A DNA stretch of 64,000 bases from Reclinomonas americana ATCC 50394 (Eukaryota > Jakobida > Jakobea > Jakobida): NCBI GenBank assembly GCA_048213135.1, contig PS015009.1:1922001-1986000 (forward strand), given 5' to 3'. Shown one piece after another: positions 10,330 to 19,226 of this stretch; the first letter of the stretch is position 1, and each line of letters begins with the position of its first letter. The notes under the pieces were generated by a model that searched no databases, was not told where the DNA came from, and was given only the letters and a program-made list of their open reading frames with translations. Both the position numbers and the translations under genes were made by a program.

Positions 10330-11733
10330 TTATGGATTAGGAATATCACCGGAAGCCGGTTTCTTTGTTATGGCTTTGGCTATAAAATAGATGATCATGA
10401 ATGCGGCAAGAACGGATAAACCCACCAACGCGGCATTGTCATTGTTCTTATAATCCAGCGCAATGCTGATGCCCACAAATGTGTAAGCGGCAATAAAAAT
10501 TACCGGCAATACAGGATAAGCTTTCATTTTATAGATGCCCGTTCCGTCGAGGTATTTTGTTTTCTTTCTCAATACAAAAATAGTGGCTGCGGAAAGCACC
10601 ATGCCGAAACAATCGAGGAAAATGGTGAAGCTCAATATGGTGTCAAACTCTTTCGCCCAGAAAACGATAAGTGCACACAATGCGGCAAACACCGTTAGTG
10701 AAACGGTAAGCACATCCGTTTTTTCATTTCTCTTTTTAAAAGCCGGTGGAAGTATCTTGTCCTCGCTCATGGCGTACATCACCCGGGGGTTACTCATCAG
10801 CAATACGTTCACATAAGCAAGTACGCTCAGGAACAGGAAGCCAGACAATATTCTTTCCGCGTTAACCCCAAATATTTTGGATGCCATAATAGCGGCGATG
10901 TTCTTACTGTTCTTGATCTCTTCAAACCCGATCACTTTGATGTAGGCATAGTTAATGGTGAGGTAAAGAATGATAATGATGGAGATACCAAGGAAGATGC
11001 CACGGGGTACATTCCTGGTGGGTTTGTCCACTTCGGCGCCAAAGTTGATGGTTTGCTGGTAACCGCCGTAGGTAAAACTCACTGCAACCAACCCTATGCC
11101 GAAAGCTTTCAGGTATTCCATGAAAGTTGGGCTGATGCTGCTTCCTGCTGCTGCCGCTGTGTGCGGCGGACTTGAGAAAAAGATAGGGGTGATTAGCAGC
11201 AGTATCAGTATGATCTTGATAATGGTAAGTACACTTTGCGTTTTGGCGCTCATCTTCAATCCAAGCAGGTTCACACAATAAAAAATAATGATGGCGGTTA
11301 TGGCGATAACGATTTGTATGGTTTGAATGTAAGAAGCGTTGCCCGACTCGCCCATCCAGGCAGCGTCTTTTGAAAGAGGAAGAACAATGCCGGTAATGTA
11401 TTCACCGCCAACAAGCGCCACACCTGCCAGTGATGCGGCATTGGATACAAGTATGATGCAGTTAATGGCAAAGGCGATGGAAGGGTGGTAGGCGTAGGAG
11501 AAAACTTTATAATACCCGCCGGTTACTGGCAACCGGCTCCCGATCTCGGCATAGGTAAGCGCCCCGCAAAAAGCTACCAGGCCACCGGCCAGCCATGCGG
11601 TAAAAAAAAGGAATGTATCGGGTGATGCTTTGGCAACATTCAGTGGCGTCCGGAAGATACCCATGCCGATCACCAGGCTTACCATGATCATGGTAAAGTC
11701 GAAGAGGTTCAATTTTTTCGAAGAGGCTGTCAT
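10330..11733 (-). CDS. APC-superfamily amino-acid permease
   Basis: This 467-residue integral membrane protein has about 12 hydrophobic segments. The first contains FTMIMVSLVIGMGIF, matching the Gly-rich TM1 substrate site of the APC superfamily, and GGYYKVFSYAYHP follows in TM3. It probably imports or exchanges amino acids at the inner membrane. It is the upstream gene of an apparent operon with the trans-sulfuration-family enzyme ending at 9148. Substrate is unknown; a sulfur amino acid is suggested only by that neighbour. Confidence 0.9.
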   Translation of the reverse strand: MTASSKKLNLFDFTMIMVSLVIGMGIFRTPLNVAKASPDTFLFFTAWLAGGLVAFCGALTYAEIGSRLPVTGGYYKVFSYAYHPSIAFAINCIILVSNAASLAGVALVGGEYITGIVLPLSKDAAWMGESGNASYIQTIQIVIAITAIIIFYCVNLLGLKMSAKTQSVLTIIKIILILLLITPIFFSSPPHTAAAAGSSISPTFMEYLKAFGIGLVAVSFTYGGYQQTINFGAEVDKPTRNVPRGIFLGISIIIILYLTINYAYIKVIGFEEIKNSKNIAAIMASKIFGVNAERILSGFLFLSVLAYVNVLLMSNPRVMYAMSEDKILPPAFKKRNEKTDVLTVSLTVFAALCALIVFWAKEFDTILSFTIFLDCFGMVLSAATIFVLRKKTKYLDGTGIYKMKAYPVLPVIFIAAYTFVGISIALDYKNNDNAALVGLSVLAAFMIIYFIAKAITKKPASGDIPNP

Positions 11734-11857
11734 GCTTTGAAGGTAGGAAAAATAGTCTTATGTCGTTAGTAGTGAGTAATCAGGTAGTGTAGCAGTTTGA
11801 ACCCTGTTCCTTTGTGTCATACCGAGGTAACGAGGTATCTCTAGTCACGGTAACGAG

Positions 11858-11892
11858 ATTTCTTCCAGATATCGTTCCTCATCGGGACAGGC
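11858..11892 (-). repeat. Dispersed intergenic repeat, copy 1
   Basis: Read on the minus strand, this 35-base stretch matches 36978-37012 (plus) at 32 of 35 positions, including CGATGAGGAACGATATC. It sits in the 296-base gene-free stretch between the permease gene and the next convergent locus. The flanking bases (11810-11857) hold repeated GTAACGAGGTATCTC / GTAACGAGATTTC phrases. It encodes no credible protein. Confidence 0.7.
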
Positions 11893-11982
11893 TCTTTCAT
11901 CGGAATGACCTGTTACATCAAACAGGTACACTGCCGGTAAATAGTATAGATGGCTTCAATATTGAAACAGGTGTAAAAAGCA

Positions 11983-12004
11983 AAGCCCCCGGCTAGAGGG
12001 GCTT
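11983..12004 (-). terminator. Likely terminator of the 12030-15651 operon
   Basis: AAGCCCC (11983-11989) and GGGGCTT (11998-12004) form a 7-bp stem with an 8-base loop. On the minus strand it lies 26 bases past the stop at 12030 and is followed by a T-rich run (TGCTTTTT). Confidence 0.6.
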
Positions 12005-12029
12005 GTCAATCAGAATGTGGTTTTTAAAC

Positions 12030-13403
12030 CTATTGTTTAATGATCTTCATCGTTTTTTGTGAAAGCCTGGAATTCCAGTTGAGAACGATGGTATAACTGC
12101 CGCTGCTTAAATTTTCCACCGGAAGGGTCAGCTGGTTGTTGCCGGCAAGTATGTTCTGCCGCTGCACTTTTACAAGGGCGCCTTTACTGTCATACATACT
12201 AATGGTGGCAATGGAAGATGCCGCGGCCTGCACAGTGATGAATAATTTTTCATGAACAGGATTGGGCCAGACTTTCCAATCTTCCACCTGCCCGCAATCA
12301 TTTTTCATAATGCCGGTATAAGTACTTCCGCTATTGATATTCCATTCTTTTATCCTGTAAAAAGCAATGCCTGCTGAAGGGCTGTTATCAGTAAAGGAAT
12401 AGTTTCTTTCTGTCGTACTGTTGCCTGCCGCGGTTACCCGGCCTATGCTGTACCAGTCAACAGCATTGTCACTGCGCTGTACTTCAAAGTAGCTGCTGTT
12501 TTGCTCAAAACCGGTGCGCCAGCTGATGTATACTTTGCCATCCCGGCATTGGGTATTAAAGAGAACGAATTTGATGGGTAAAACATTGCCGGGCGTCGAT
12601 AATGTCCATCTTGAAAAAGAAGCAATACCTGTTTTTTCAACATAGTTGGCGGACGTGCTCCTGGAAGTGAACCCCTGATCAACCCAGGTTGTGTTATTGA
12701 CACTTCTCCATAAGGTGAGCAGGTTCTCATCCATGCCATTCAGCTCTGAATCGAAGTACGTGAATTGCAGTGTTGCGTCGAGGCCGGTATTGATTTGCGG
12801 AGAGATATCGTAATAGCGAAAAATACTGCTGCCTCCGCCACTGCCATTGGTTTGTTGTACATGGCCGCGTTTCACCAGGCAGAACCCCATATTGGCTGAA
12901 GAAGTAATGACAGCCCCGAGATTGCCGGGATTAACGCCATTAGGGGCATTCATGGGGACAGCTCCAATTTCTACAGTACCCCCGTTTGGCCCGACAATCT
13001 TACTCGCTTCTCTTTCGTTCAGTAATAAGCCCGTTGGTGCCAATACCAACCGGTTATTATTCAGGTGCAGCTGACCCGCGGTAAAATTCACTGAAGTGGA
13101 AACGGTTACCGTTCTGTCCAGGAACAATCTTCCTGTTCCCGGTTTATCTACTTCGAGGATATCGAATGAAGTTGCAGTAGTGCCCATGATAGTATCATTG
13201 CTGTTGCCGGAGAAATGCACGGTTCCGTCACCTGCTGCGATGCTTGATGCGCCATTATTATCATAGTTGAGGTCTTTTATGGTAACAAGCGCTCCGTTCC
13301 TTGGTTTGAAGATGGCACCGGGAGACACATACAACACATTTTGCGCTGTGCTGCTTAATGACAGTAACAACAATAGGACAAGTTGATATATTTTGTTCGG
13401 CAT
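12030..13403 (-). CDS. T9SS-sorted secreted protein
   Basis: This 457-residue protein has a signal peptide (residues 1-20, ending SSTAQ) and a C-terminal type A T9SS sorting domain from about residue 376 (WKVWPNPVHEKLFITV), ending KTMKIIKQ. The middle is beta-rich: an N-terminal half of repeated strands of a pectate-lyase-like or filamentous character (GAIFKPRNGALVTIKDLNY), then a segment with FEVQRSDNAVDWYSIGRV, a fibronectin-like pattern commonly placed before the sorting domain. No catalytic residues are evident. It starts 19 bases after the YadA-head protein gene ends and is probably co-transcribed with it. Confidence 0.82.
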   Translation of the reverse strand: MPNKIYQLVLLLLLSLSSTAQNVLYVSPGAIFKPRNGALVTIKDLNYDNNGASSIAAGDGTVHFSGNSNDTIMGTTATSFDILEVDKPGTGRLFLDRTVTVSTSVNFTAGQLHLNNNRLVLAPTGLLLNEREASKIVGPNGGTVEIGAVPMNAPNGVNPGNLGAVITSSANMGFCLVKRGHVQQTNGSGGGSSIFRYYDISPQINTGLDATLQFTYFDSELNGMDENLLTLWRSVNNTTWVDQGFTSRSTSANYVEKTGIASFSRWTLSTPGNVLPIKFVLFNTQCRDGKVYISWRTGFEQNSSYFEVQRSDNAVDWYSIGRVTAAGNSTTERNYSFTDNSPSAGIAFYRIKEWNINSGSTYTGIMKNDCGQVEDWKVWPNPVHEKLFITVQAAASSIATISMYDSKGALVKVQRQNILAGNNQLTLPVENLSSGSYTIVLNWNSRLSQKTMKIIKQ

Positions 13404-13422
13404 GATGATTTTTCTTTTTTAT

Positions 13423-15651
13423 TTAGTCGCCGATAAGAATAATATTCCACGTAACACTGTAATCAATGGGCGCATTGTGTGTGTTGATCAATCGTGCGCT
13501 GCAGCCCGTCGTTGTTACATTATAGATGACCAGTTGCATGCGGAACAACTGCCCTGATGCTCCACCCGTACTCACAATATCACCCACGATCACTTGTGGC
13601 GGAGTAGTAAATACACCTGCGGGAAAAGAGATGAAACCTTCTCCGGAAGTACCAAAGGCGGGCAGGGAAGCTCCGAAAGCTGCGGTTTTGGTATAATATT
13701 TTAACGGGGCACTGCCATTGGCATTGCTCATGATGCCTTTGTTGCCTCTTACCAAAAGATTGTTGGTGACTTTAACGTCTCCGTCATCATCTACTATCAA
13801 TTTATCGCTGCCACCAGACCGGAGGATTACCCTGCCTGTACTGTTGCTGGAATAAGTGCCCACCCGAAGATCATTGCCGCTTAATTGTACAAAACCTTTT
13901 TCCACAGCGTTGGCCTGCAGGCTTAAAGTGGTGTTGCTGCTTTTGTTGAAGGTCATGTTACCATCGAGCTTACTATCACCATCTACATCAATAGTAAGTT
14001 TTACATTATTGTTCAAGCTGAATAACAGCTTTCCTGTTGTGTTCCATACGTTAGTGCCGATCTCCATATTTTTATCCGCATCTATAACCATAGAGCCGCC
14101 TACATTATCATAGTTGCGGATGCTTACAGAAGGCCGGTCATCTGCTCGTACCATTATATTTCTGTCTACCTCTAATTTAAAGGCCGGGTTATTGATCCCG
14201 ATGCCTACGTTTCCGCCACGCATAATCACCATCGCGTTCTTCCTGTTAGCGGCATCAGCGCCATCACCCACTATGAACAAGGGTGTAAAACCGTTAGGTG
14301 AGGTTTGACTTGAAGCGATCAAAGGATCATTATACATACCTACAGCGGTGCTGCTGTATCCCCGTGTCAGCAATCCCTGGCCCAGTGCTGTGGATACTTC
14401 CCCGTTTGCGCTTGAATTAATTCCGCTGACCAAAGAATATTCCCCCGCAGCAGTTGTAAAAACACCCATTGCTGAACTATACCCACCGGATGCGGTATTG
14501 CCTGAGCCAATGGAAAAGGATGCATATCCCGAGGATGTATTACCGCCGCCCAACGCCACGCTGTTATCGCCGGAAGCATCATTACCAATACCTAGCGCTA
14601 CGGAATTGCTGCCCGAAGCCCGTGAATTATTACCGCCTGCAAAAGAAGCGCTGCCTGTAGCTTTTGCTAAAAATCCCGCTGCAAAAGAATTGGCACCATT
14701 TGCCTCTGATACCTGTCCGAACGCGGTTGCATTATCGCCCGGTGCTTTTGTATTAAGGCCTGCGGAAAAGGATGCATTCGTACTGTTAAAAACAAGCGCA
14801 TTACCCGGCGACTCCATCAGCTGCTTTGTCGCTTTGTTATAAAACCGGGTGAACGTGAGGTTGAAGCCCCTGCCATTTGATCCATCCGCATTGGAACGGA
14901 AGATCACGTAATAGGTACCGGTAATGGTAAAGTTGGCAGGTATTGGGTTTGCGGCAGTGAAACGGTAATTATAAAACGTGCGGCAGCCCGGGAATGATGA
15001 TGAGCCCAGCCATAAAGTATCGCCTGTGCCTAATCCATAATCCGCGGCAGCTGAATTAACCCTGTACCCTGTTTCGGTATTGGGAAAATCAAAATGAATA
15101 TTTCCCTGCATGTTGTTGTTGTAATTTCCTGTTCCTCCCGGATCGTATATCCTGAACACACTGTCGCTGCCCGGAATATCCTGCATTGCGGAAAGGTTGG
15201 TCATCGTGTAGATCTGTGCTGGGAGCGGGGCGCTGTTACTGTGCGTTAATTTTCCCTGCATCAGTAAACTGCCATTGGCCTGGATACCTTCCTGCAGGTT
15301 TGATATGCTTAAGTCTGTATTAACAGCTATATATTTTTTGTTGGAGTAGGCAATCGTATCCTGCTGCATATACCAGATGGTGTCCATACTGTTTCCATTG
15401 CCGTTGTTTTGCCAGCGGCTGCCATCATAGTACCACAATTTATTACTGGCAAGACTGTACACCTGTAAACCTCTTACCGGCGCCGCTACCGAAGAAGTGT
15501 CGGCTACCCTTGGCAGTAGTAAACCTTTATTGGTCGTACTCAGTTCGAGGATGGCGCTGTTGTTAGGCGTATTGGTCCCGATGCCTACATTCTGGGCCTG
15601 CACCAATTCACAAAAGAAAAATGCCGTTACAAGAAAGAATAACTGTTTCAT
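13423..15651 (-). CDS. Secreted protein with YadA-like head repeats
   Basis: This 742-residue protein has a signal peptide ending LVQAQ. NVGIGTNTPNNSAILELS follows, a start common in Bacteroidota surface proteins. Residues about 300-440 hold around ten 14-residue repeats of the YadA-head type (for example GSNSVALGIGNDAS, GDNSVALGGGNTSS), which build left-handed beta-roll trimers in adhesins. The C-terminal 60 residues (PPQVIVGDI to YSVTWNIILIGD) weakly resemble an H-type lectin domain. No YadA membrane anchor or T9SS domain is visible, so how it is held at the surface is open. It lies 19 bases upstream of a T9SS-sorted protein gene. Confidence 0.78.
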   Translation of the reverse strand: MKQLFFLVTAFFFCELVQAQNVGIGTNTPNNSAILELSTTNKGLLLPRVADTSSVAAPVRGLQVYSLASNKLWYYDGSRWQNNGNGNSMDTIWYMQQDTIAYSNKKYIAVNTDLSISNLQEGIQANGSLLMQGKLTHSNSAPLPAQIYTMTNLSAMQDIPGSDSVFRIYDPGGTGNYNNNMQGNIHFDFPNTETGYRVNSAAADYGLGTGDTLWLGSSSFPGCRTFYNYRFTAANPIPANFTITGTYYVIFRSNADGSNGRGFNLTFTRFYNKATKQLMESPGNALVFNSTNASFSAGLNTKAPGDNATAFGQVSEANGANSFAAGFLAKATGSASFAGGNNSRASGSNSVALGIGNDASGDNSVALGGGNTSSGYASFSIGSGNTASGGYSSAMGVFTTAAGEYSLVSGINSSANGEVSTALGQGLLTRGYSSTAVGMYNDPLIASSQTSPNGFTPLFIVGDGADAANRKNAMVIMRGGNVGIGINNPAFKLEVDRNIMVRADDRPSVSIRNYDNVGGSMVIDADKNMEIGTNVWNTTGKLLFSLNNNVKLTIDVDGDSKLDGNMTFNKSSNTTLSLQANAVEKGFVQLSGNDLRVGTYSSNSTGRVILRSGGSDKLIVDDDGDVKVTNNLLVRGNKGIMSNANGSAPLKYYTKTAAFGASLPAFGTSGEGFISFPAGVFTTPPQVIVGDIVSTGGASGQLFRMQLVIYNVTTTGCSARLINTHNAPIDYSVTWNIILIGD

Positions 15652-15805
15652 TTTTTGAGTGGTTTAATTGCAACTCAAAATTGGAAAACTAAGCGGGAGG
15701 GTACAATAGCGAAATGGGGTGAATTTGGGGAATGTGTGAATGAGAGGGTATGCAAATATGGGGATGGTTGCCATTGCCTGGTCTCCCGACCGGCGGTTTT
15801 GATTG

Positions 15806-16444
15806 CTATACAATCTTGTCGCGGATAGCTTTCGAAACGGCTTCTGTACCGGAATGTACATGTAGTTTGCTGTAGATATTTTTCACGTGAGATTTAACCG
15901 TGTCATTGGCCACAAATAATTCCGCGGCAATCAGTTTATAACTCTTGCCATCTACCAGTAACTGCAATACTTTTTTCTCCTGGGGTGTAAGATTATAGGT
16001 GTCGTTGATCACCGGCGGCTGAAGATTGGTTTTAAATAATTCCAGCACCCTCCTGGCAATGCCCGGTGTCATAGGAGATCCGCCTGCCCTTACATCTGCA
16101 ATCGCATCCAGGTAACCGGTTGGGGAAGTGCTTTTCAGAATATAACCTGAAGCCCCGGCGCATATGGCATTGAAGATGTACTCATCTTCAAAAAAGATGG
16201 TTTGTATCAGTACCAAAACTCCCGGGAACCTCTCCTTGATGATCTTCGTTGCTTCTATGCCGTTCATGCCGGGCATCTCAATGTCCATCAGTACAATATC
16301 ACAGGGTGAAGCTTCCAATTGCGGAACCAGGTCCTGGCAGTCGGGGTAGGCGCCGCTGCAGGTATAGTCTGCCGAACTGTCCAGTAACAACTGGAAAGTT
16401 TCCCGTAAATGCCTGTTGTCTTCAAAAATGGCGACGCGTATCAA
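15806..16444 (-). CDS. NarL/FixJ-type response regulator
   Basis: This 212-residue protein has an N-terminal receiver domain with phosphoacceptor Asp 54 in VLMDIEMPGMNG and the conserved Lys in YILKSTSP. The C-terminal LuxR-type helix-turn-helix (LTPQEKKVLQLLVDGKS ... DTVKSHVKNIYSKL) binds DNA. It lies 72 bases downstream of the TPR histidine kinase gene on the same strand and is its probable partner. Targets are unknown; the T9SS/YadA-head operon just downstream on the same strand is one candidate. Confidence 0.94.
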   Translation of the reverse strand: MIRVAIFEDNRHLRETFQLLLDSSADYTCSGAYPDCQDLVPQLEASPCDIVLMDIEMPGMNGIEATKIIKERFPGVLVLIQTIFFEDEYIFNAICAGASGYILKSTSPTGYLDAIADVRAGGSPMTPGIARRVLELFKTNLQPPVINDTYNLTPQEKKVLQLLVDGKSYKLIAAELFVANDTVKSHVKNIYSKLHVHSGTEAVSKAIRDKIV

Positions 16445-16516
16445 GAAATATATTTTTTACAAAATTGATAAAAGCCCGGCAATATCAAATAGCGAAATCG
16501 GGTGAATTGCCTTTGC

Positions 16517-18406
16517 TCAGGAAACGGGCATCTGCAATTGAATGACAGTCCCTTTGCCATCAGCCGTGTCGATCGACAAAATCGCTTTCAACCCGCCAGC
16601 CCTTGTTTTCATATTATCAAGACCATTGCCCCTTCTTATTTTTTCCTTGTCAAACCCGCTGCCGTTGTCAGTTACAATGAGGTTCAGCTGTTTGTCAGAC
16701 CTCGCTACGGACACATCCACCCTGGTGGCGCCGGAATATTTTACAGCATTGTTGACGGCTTCTTTAAATATAAGATAAATGTCTTTTCGCTGCTGCATGC
16801 TGAGTTTTACCGATTCCATGCCTTCCATATGAAAAGAAGTTTCCAGGCTGGCGGCAGAGCCCATTTCATACAGAAAGCGTTCCATCCTTTGTCCGAGGCT
16901 TTCTCCTTCATTCTCACCCGGCTTGATCATCCACACAATATCGCTCATCTTATCAACGGTCTCCTGGGCGTTGCTGCTCATTTTTCGAAGCAATTCTTTT
17001 TGTGAATTGTCTGTATCGTCTTTCTCCGCTACCATCTGGCTCAGCATACGGATACTGCTCAACGAACTTCCTACTTCATCATGCAAGTCGGCAGCGATGC
17101 GGTTGCGCAGTTCCAGCTCTTTCATGCTTTGTTTCAGCTTATTCCTGTTCATCAGCAACCATACAGCACCCAATGCCAGCAAGGCGATCAGGGCGCCGCC
17201 AAGCGCAATTAACTGTTGTTGCCGTAATTTCTGCCGGTGTAACTCTTCATTCTTGTTTAACAATTCTATTTCCTTGTCTTTTTCTGTAACACGAAAAGTA
17301 GCCTGCAGTTTTGCAGTCTCATCATTGAACCGTTTTTTAACGATGCTGTCGTTTAAGCTGCTGCTGATCTTCAGGTAATCGTATGCTTTCTGACTATTCC
17401 CGGATTTTGAATAAAGTTCGGAAAGATGTGTAGTGCTGATCTGTTCCCGTACCAGGTCTCTTTCCTGCTGCAGGATGCTGTAAGTTTTTAATTCGTATTC
17501 TATTGCTTTTGGATAGTTTTCCAGTTTGTCATAAATAAGGGAAAGGACTTCATATGCCACGGCCTGTTGTTTCAGGTTGCCGGTCTGTGCCGCATAATCA
17601 CGGCTTTTCAATGCCATTGCTTCTGCTTCACGGTATTGCTTAAGGCCGGCATAAGCCTGTGCCAACCCGCTTGTATAGGCTGCCAGGTTAGCTACATCGG
17701 TCAGGCTGTCGGCAATAACGATCGCCTGCTTATAAAGCGGGACAGCTTTTCCGTGCTCCCCGGTCCTGGTGTAAATGTCAGCCCTCTCTGAGTATACCAT
17801 TGCCGTCATCCGTACATTATTGATTTCACGGAAAAGGTGACCTGCTTTTTCGAGGGCCTCCAATGCAAGTGCATACTGTCCCTGTTCCTCATATACATCG
17901 CTCCTGATGGTATAGATGCGGCCCATTCCATCTTTATTGCCCGACTCTTCCGCATACTTCATCGCTGTATCGCAGTTTTTCAATGAAGCGCTGAAGTTTT
18001 CAAGATTGGTGTACACATCGGCCCTGTTGAGATACATTAGTGCCAGCCGTCTTTTATTACCAACTTTATGCGCATAGGGCAATGCACTGTCGATATACAA
18101 AAGCGAAGTGTCGTATTTGGCATTCAACGAATAAGCAAGCGATATAGCTGAGTAACAGCGTTCGATACCCGGGTTAAATTTCAGTTTTAATGCCAGCGTC
18201 AGCCCTTTTTTAAAATAGGGGATCGCTTCTTCCGCATCTTCATAAATAATGGTTACGCCCGCCTGCCGGTAAAGATTCACTTTGCCGGTGTCTTCCGGAG
18301 ATTTTGCGATCAGGCGGACAATAGAATCCAGTTCCGGATTTTGCGCATAAAGCGACGTGGAATAAGATATCGGCAGTACAATAAAAAAGAAAATGATCCG
18401 GAACAT
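16517..18406 (-). CDS. TPR-containing sensor histidine kinase (HisKA_3 type)
   Basis: The ATG at 18406 is chosen because it begins a clear signal or anchor segment (MFRIIFFFIVLPISYSTSLYAQ); a longer in-frame start 45 bases upstream would bury it. The product is 629 residues. Residues about 30-340 form roughly seven TPR repeats outside the membrane, then a coiled coil, one membrane helix near 400 (LIALGGALIALLALGAVWLL), a HisKA_3 domain with phosphoacceptor His 442 in AADLHDEVGSSLSS, and an HATPase_c domain with NNAVKYSGA and DNGSGFD. Kinases of this build in Bacteroidota work with NarL-type regulators, and one lies 72 bases downstream. Confidence 0.92.
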   Translation of the reverse strand: MFRIIFFFIVLPISYSTSLYAQNPELDSIVRLIAKSPEDTGKVNLYRQAGVTIIYEDAEEAIPYFKKGLTLALKLKFNPGIERCYSAISLAYSLNAKYDTSLLYIDSALPYAHKVGNKRRLALMYLNRADVYTNLENFSASLKNCDTAMKYAEESGNKDGMGRIYTIRSDVYEEQGQYALALEALEKAGHLFREINNVRMTAMVYSERADIYTRTGEHGKAVPLYKQAIVIADSLTDVANLAAYTSGLAQAYAGLKQYREAEAMALKSRDYAAQTGNLKQQAVAYEVLSLIYDKLENYPKAIEYELKTYSILQQERDLVREQISTTHLSELYSKSGNSQKAYDYLKISSSLNDSIVKKRFNDETAKLQATFRVTEKDKEIELLNKNEELHRQKLRQQQLIALGGALIALLALGAVWLLMNRNKLKQSMKELELRNRIAADLHDEVGSSLSSIRMLSQMVAEKDDTDNSQKELLRKMSSNAQETVDKMSDIVWMIKPGENEGESLGQRMERFLYEMGSAASLETSFHMEGMESVKLSMQQRKDIYLIFKEAVNNAVKYSGATRVDVSVARSDKQLNLIVTDNGSGFDKEKIRRGNGLDNMKTRAGGLKAILSIDTADGKGTVIQLQMPVS

Positions 18407-18597
18407 GGAATGGTTTATAATTGGTAAGCCGGCGATTAAATGGATAACCACCGGAATGGTCAGGCATTCTCAGGAGGTGCGGACTTTGCGTCTTTAAATA
18501 TATAATAATTTTTTATAAAGAAGACTGTGACAGGATAATATAGCGGAGAACAAAAATTAAATAAGGGCTTTTATGTAAAATATCGGCGATCGCGTTC

Positions 18598-18605
18598 TAC
18601 CTTTG
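18598..18605 (+). promoter_or_regulatory. -7 box of the MbnP/MbnH cluster
   Basis: TACCTTTG matches TAnnTTTG exactly and ends only 5 bases before the ATG at 18611. The transcript would start at or very near the start codon, so the mRNA is probably leaderless. No clear -33 TTTG was found. Confidence 0.6.
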
Positions 18606-18610
18606 CAACG

Positions 18611-18982
18611 ATGTTTCGTATCGGGACAACCATATTGCTACTGGCTGCTTTTATTGCGCAGGTTTTTACCGGGCAACTCATCCGGCTTGATTATATGGTG
18701 AATACCGGCGCTTACGCTAAAAACTGTGAAAACAAGGCCAGGCCTAAGTTACACTGTAATGGTAAGTGCCAGATGATGAAAAAGCTGAAAGAAGCGGAAA
18801 AGAAAGAGCAGGACAATACGGAACGCAAATACGAAAACAAAGAGCAGGTACTTTCTTCAAAATCTTTTTACGCGACAGTGACGCCGCGTATGGTTGTACA
18901 ACCTTCACACAACTATTATATTGCAAATGAAGGCGAGGCTGTTAAAATGCCCCGTTCCTTTTTTCATCCTCCATCCGTTTAG
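18611..18982 (+). CDS. Small membrane-anchored Cys/Met motif protein
   Basis: This 123-residue protein has one N-terminal hydrophobic segment (residues 6-22). Next comes a short conserved-looking motif with Cys 39, Cys 49 and Cys 53 in KLHCNGKCQMMKKL, then a highly charged Lys/Glu stretch and a tail with several His (QPSHNYY, FFHPP). The Cys/His/Met content suggests metal binding or redox function outside the inner membrane. I recall similar unnamed proteins in Bacteroidota beside metal-related genes, but the function is not established. It is the first gene of an apparent operon leading to the MbnP/MbnH-like pair, so a copper link is likely. Confidence 0.75.
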   Translation: MFRIGTTILLLAAFIAQVFTGQLIRLDYMVNTGAYAKNCENKARPKLHCNGKCQMMKKLKEAEKKEQDNTERKYENKEQVLSSKSFYATVTPRMVVQPSHNYYIANEGEAVKMPRSFFHPPSV

Positions 18983-19064
18983 TATATCCTCTTCACTGAC
19001 AACGGTATACAAGTAACCTTGTGTAGCTGTATGCTATTATCGTAACCATTACAAATCAATCCTT

Positions 19065-19208
19065 ATGGTTCGCCCGCAAAACGGCACCGGCCCATCTGTG
19101 ATCAGGCGTGTACGTACAAGAATAACCATCATTATATGGATATTACTTGCCGGCATACTGTTCCTGAATTACCGCTGGTTAGCCGAACTGTACCACACCA
19201 TCTTTTAA
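19065..19208 (+). CDS. Candidate 47-residue single-pass membrane peptide
   Basis: An ATG at 19065 opens a 47-codon frame ending TAA at 19208. The peptide has a basic N-terminal half (VIRRVRTRI), one strong membrane segment (residues 19-34, containing IIIWILLAGILFL) and a short C-terminal tail ending YHTIF. It fills the gap between the Cys-motif protein gene (stop at 18982) and the MbnP-like gene (start at 19227, only 18 bases after). The charge pattern and fit in the operon support a real gene. No family is recognised. Confidence 0.55.
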   Translation: MVRPQNGTGPSVIRRVRTRITIIIWILLAGILFLNYRWLAELYHTIF

Positions 19209-19226
19209 CGCTATAAAATTATTATA

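Noticed and set aside
11814-11996. 60-codon frame in the gap after the permease gene
   Set aside because: It spans the dispersed repeat and the terminator, and has no similarity or promoter.
14348-14842. 164-codon plus-strand frame inside the YadA-head gene
   Set aside because: It mirrors the head repeats on the other strand and has no independent features.
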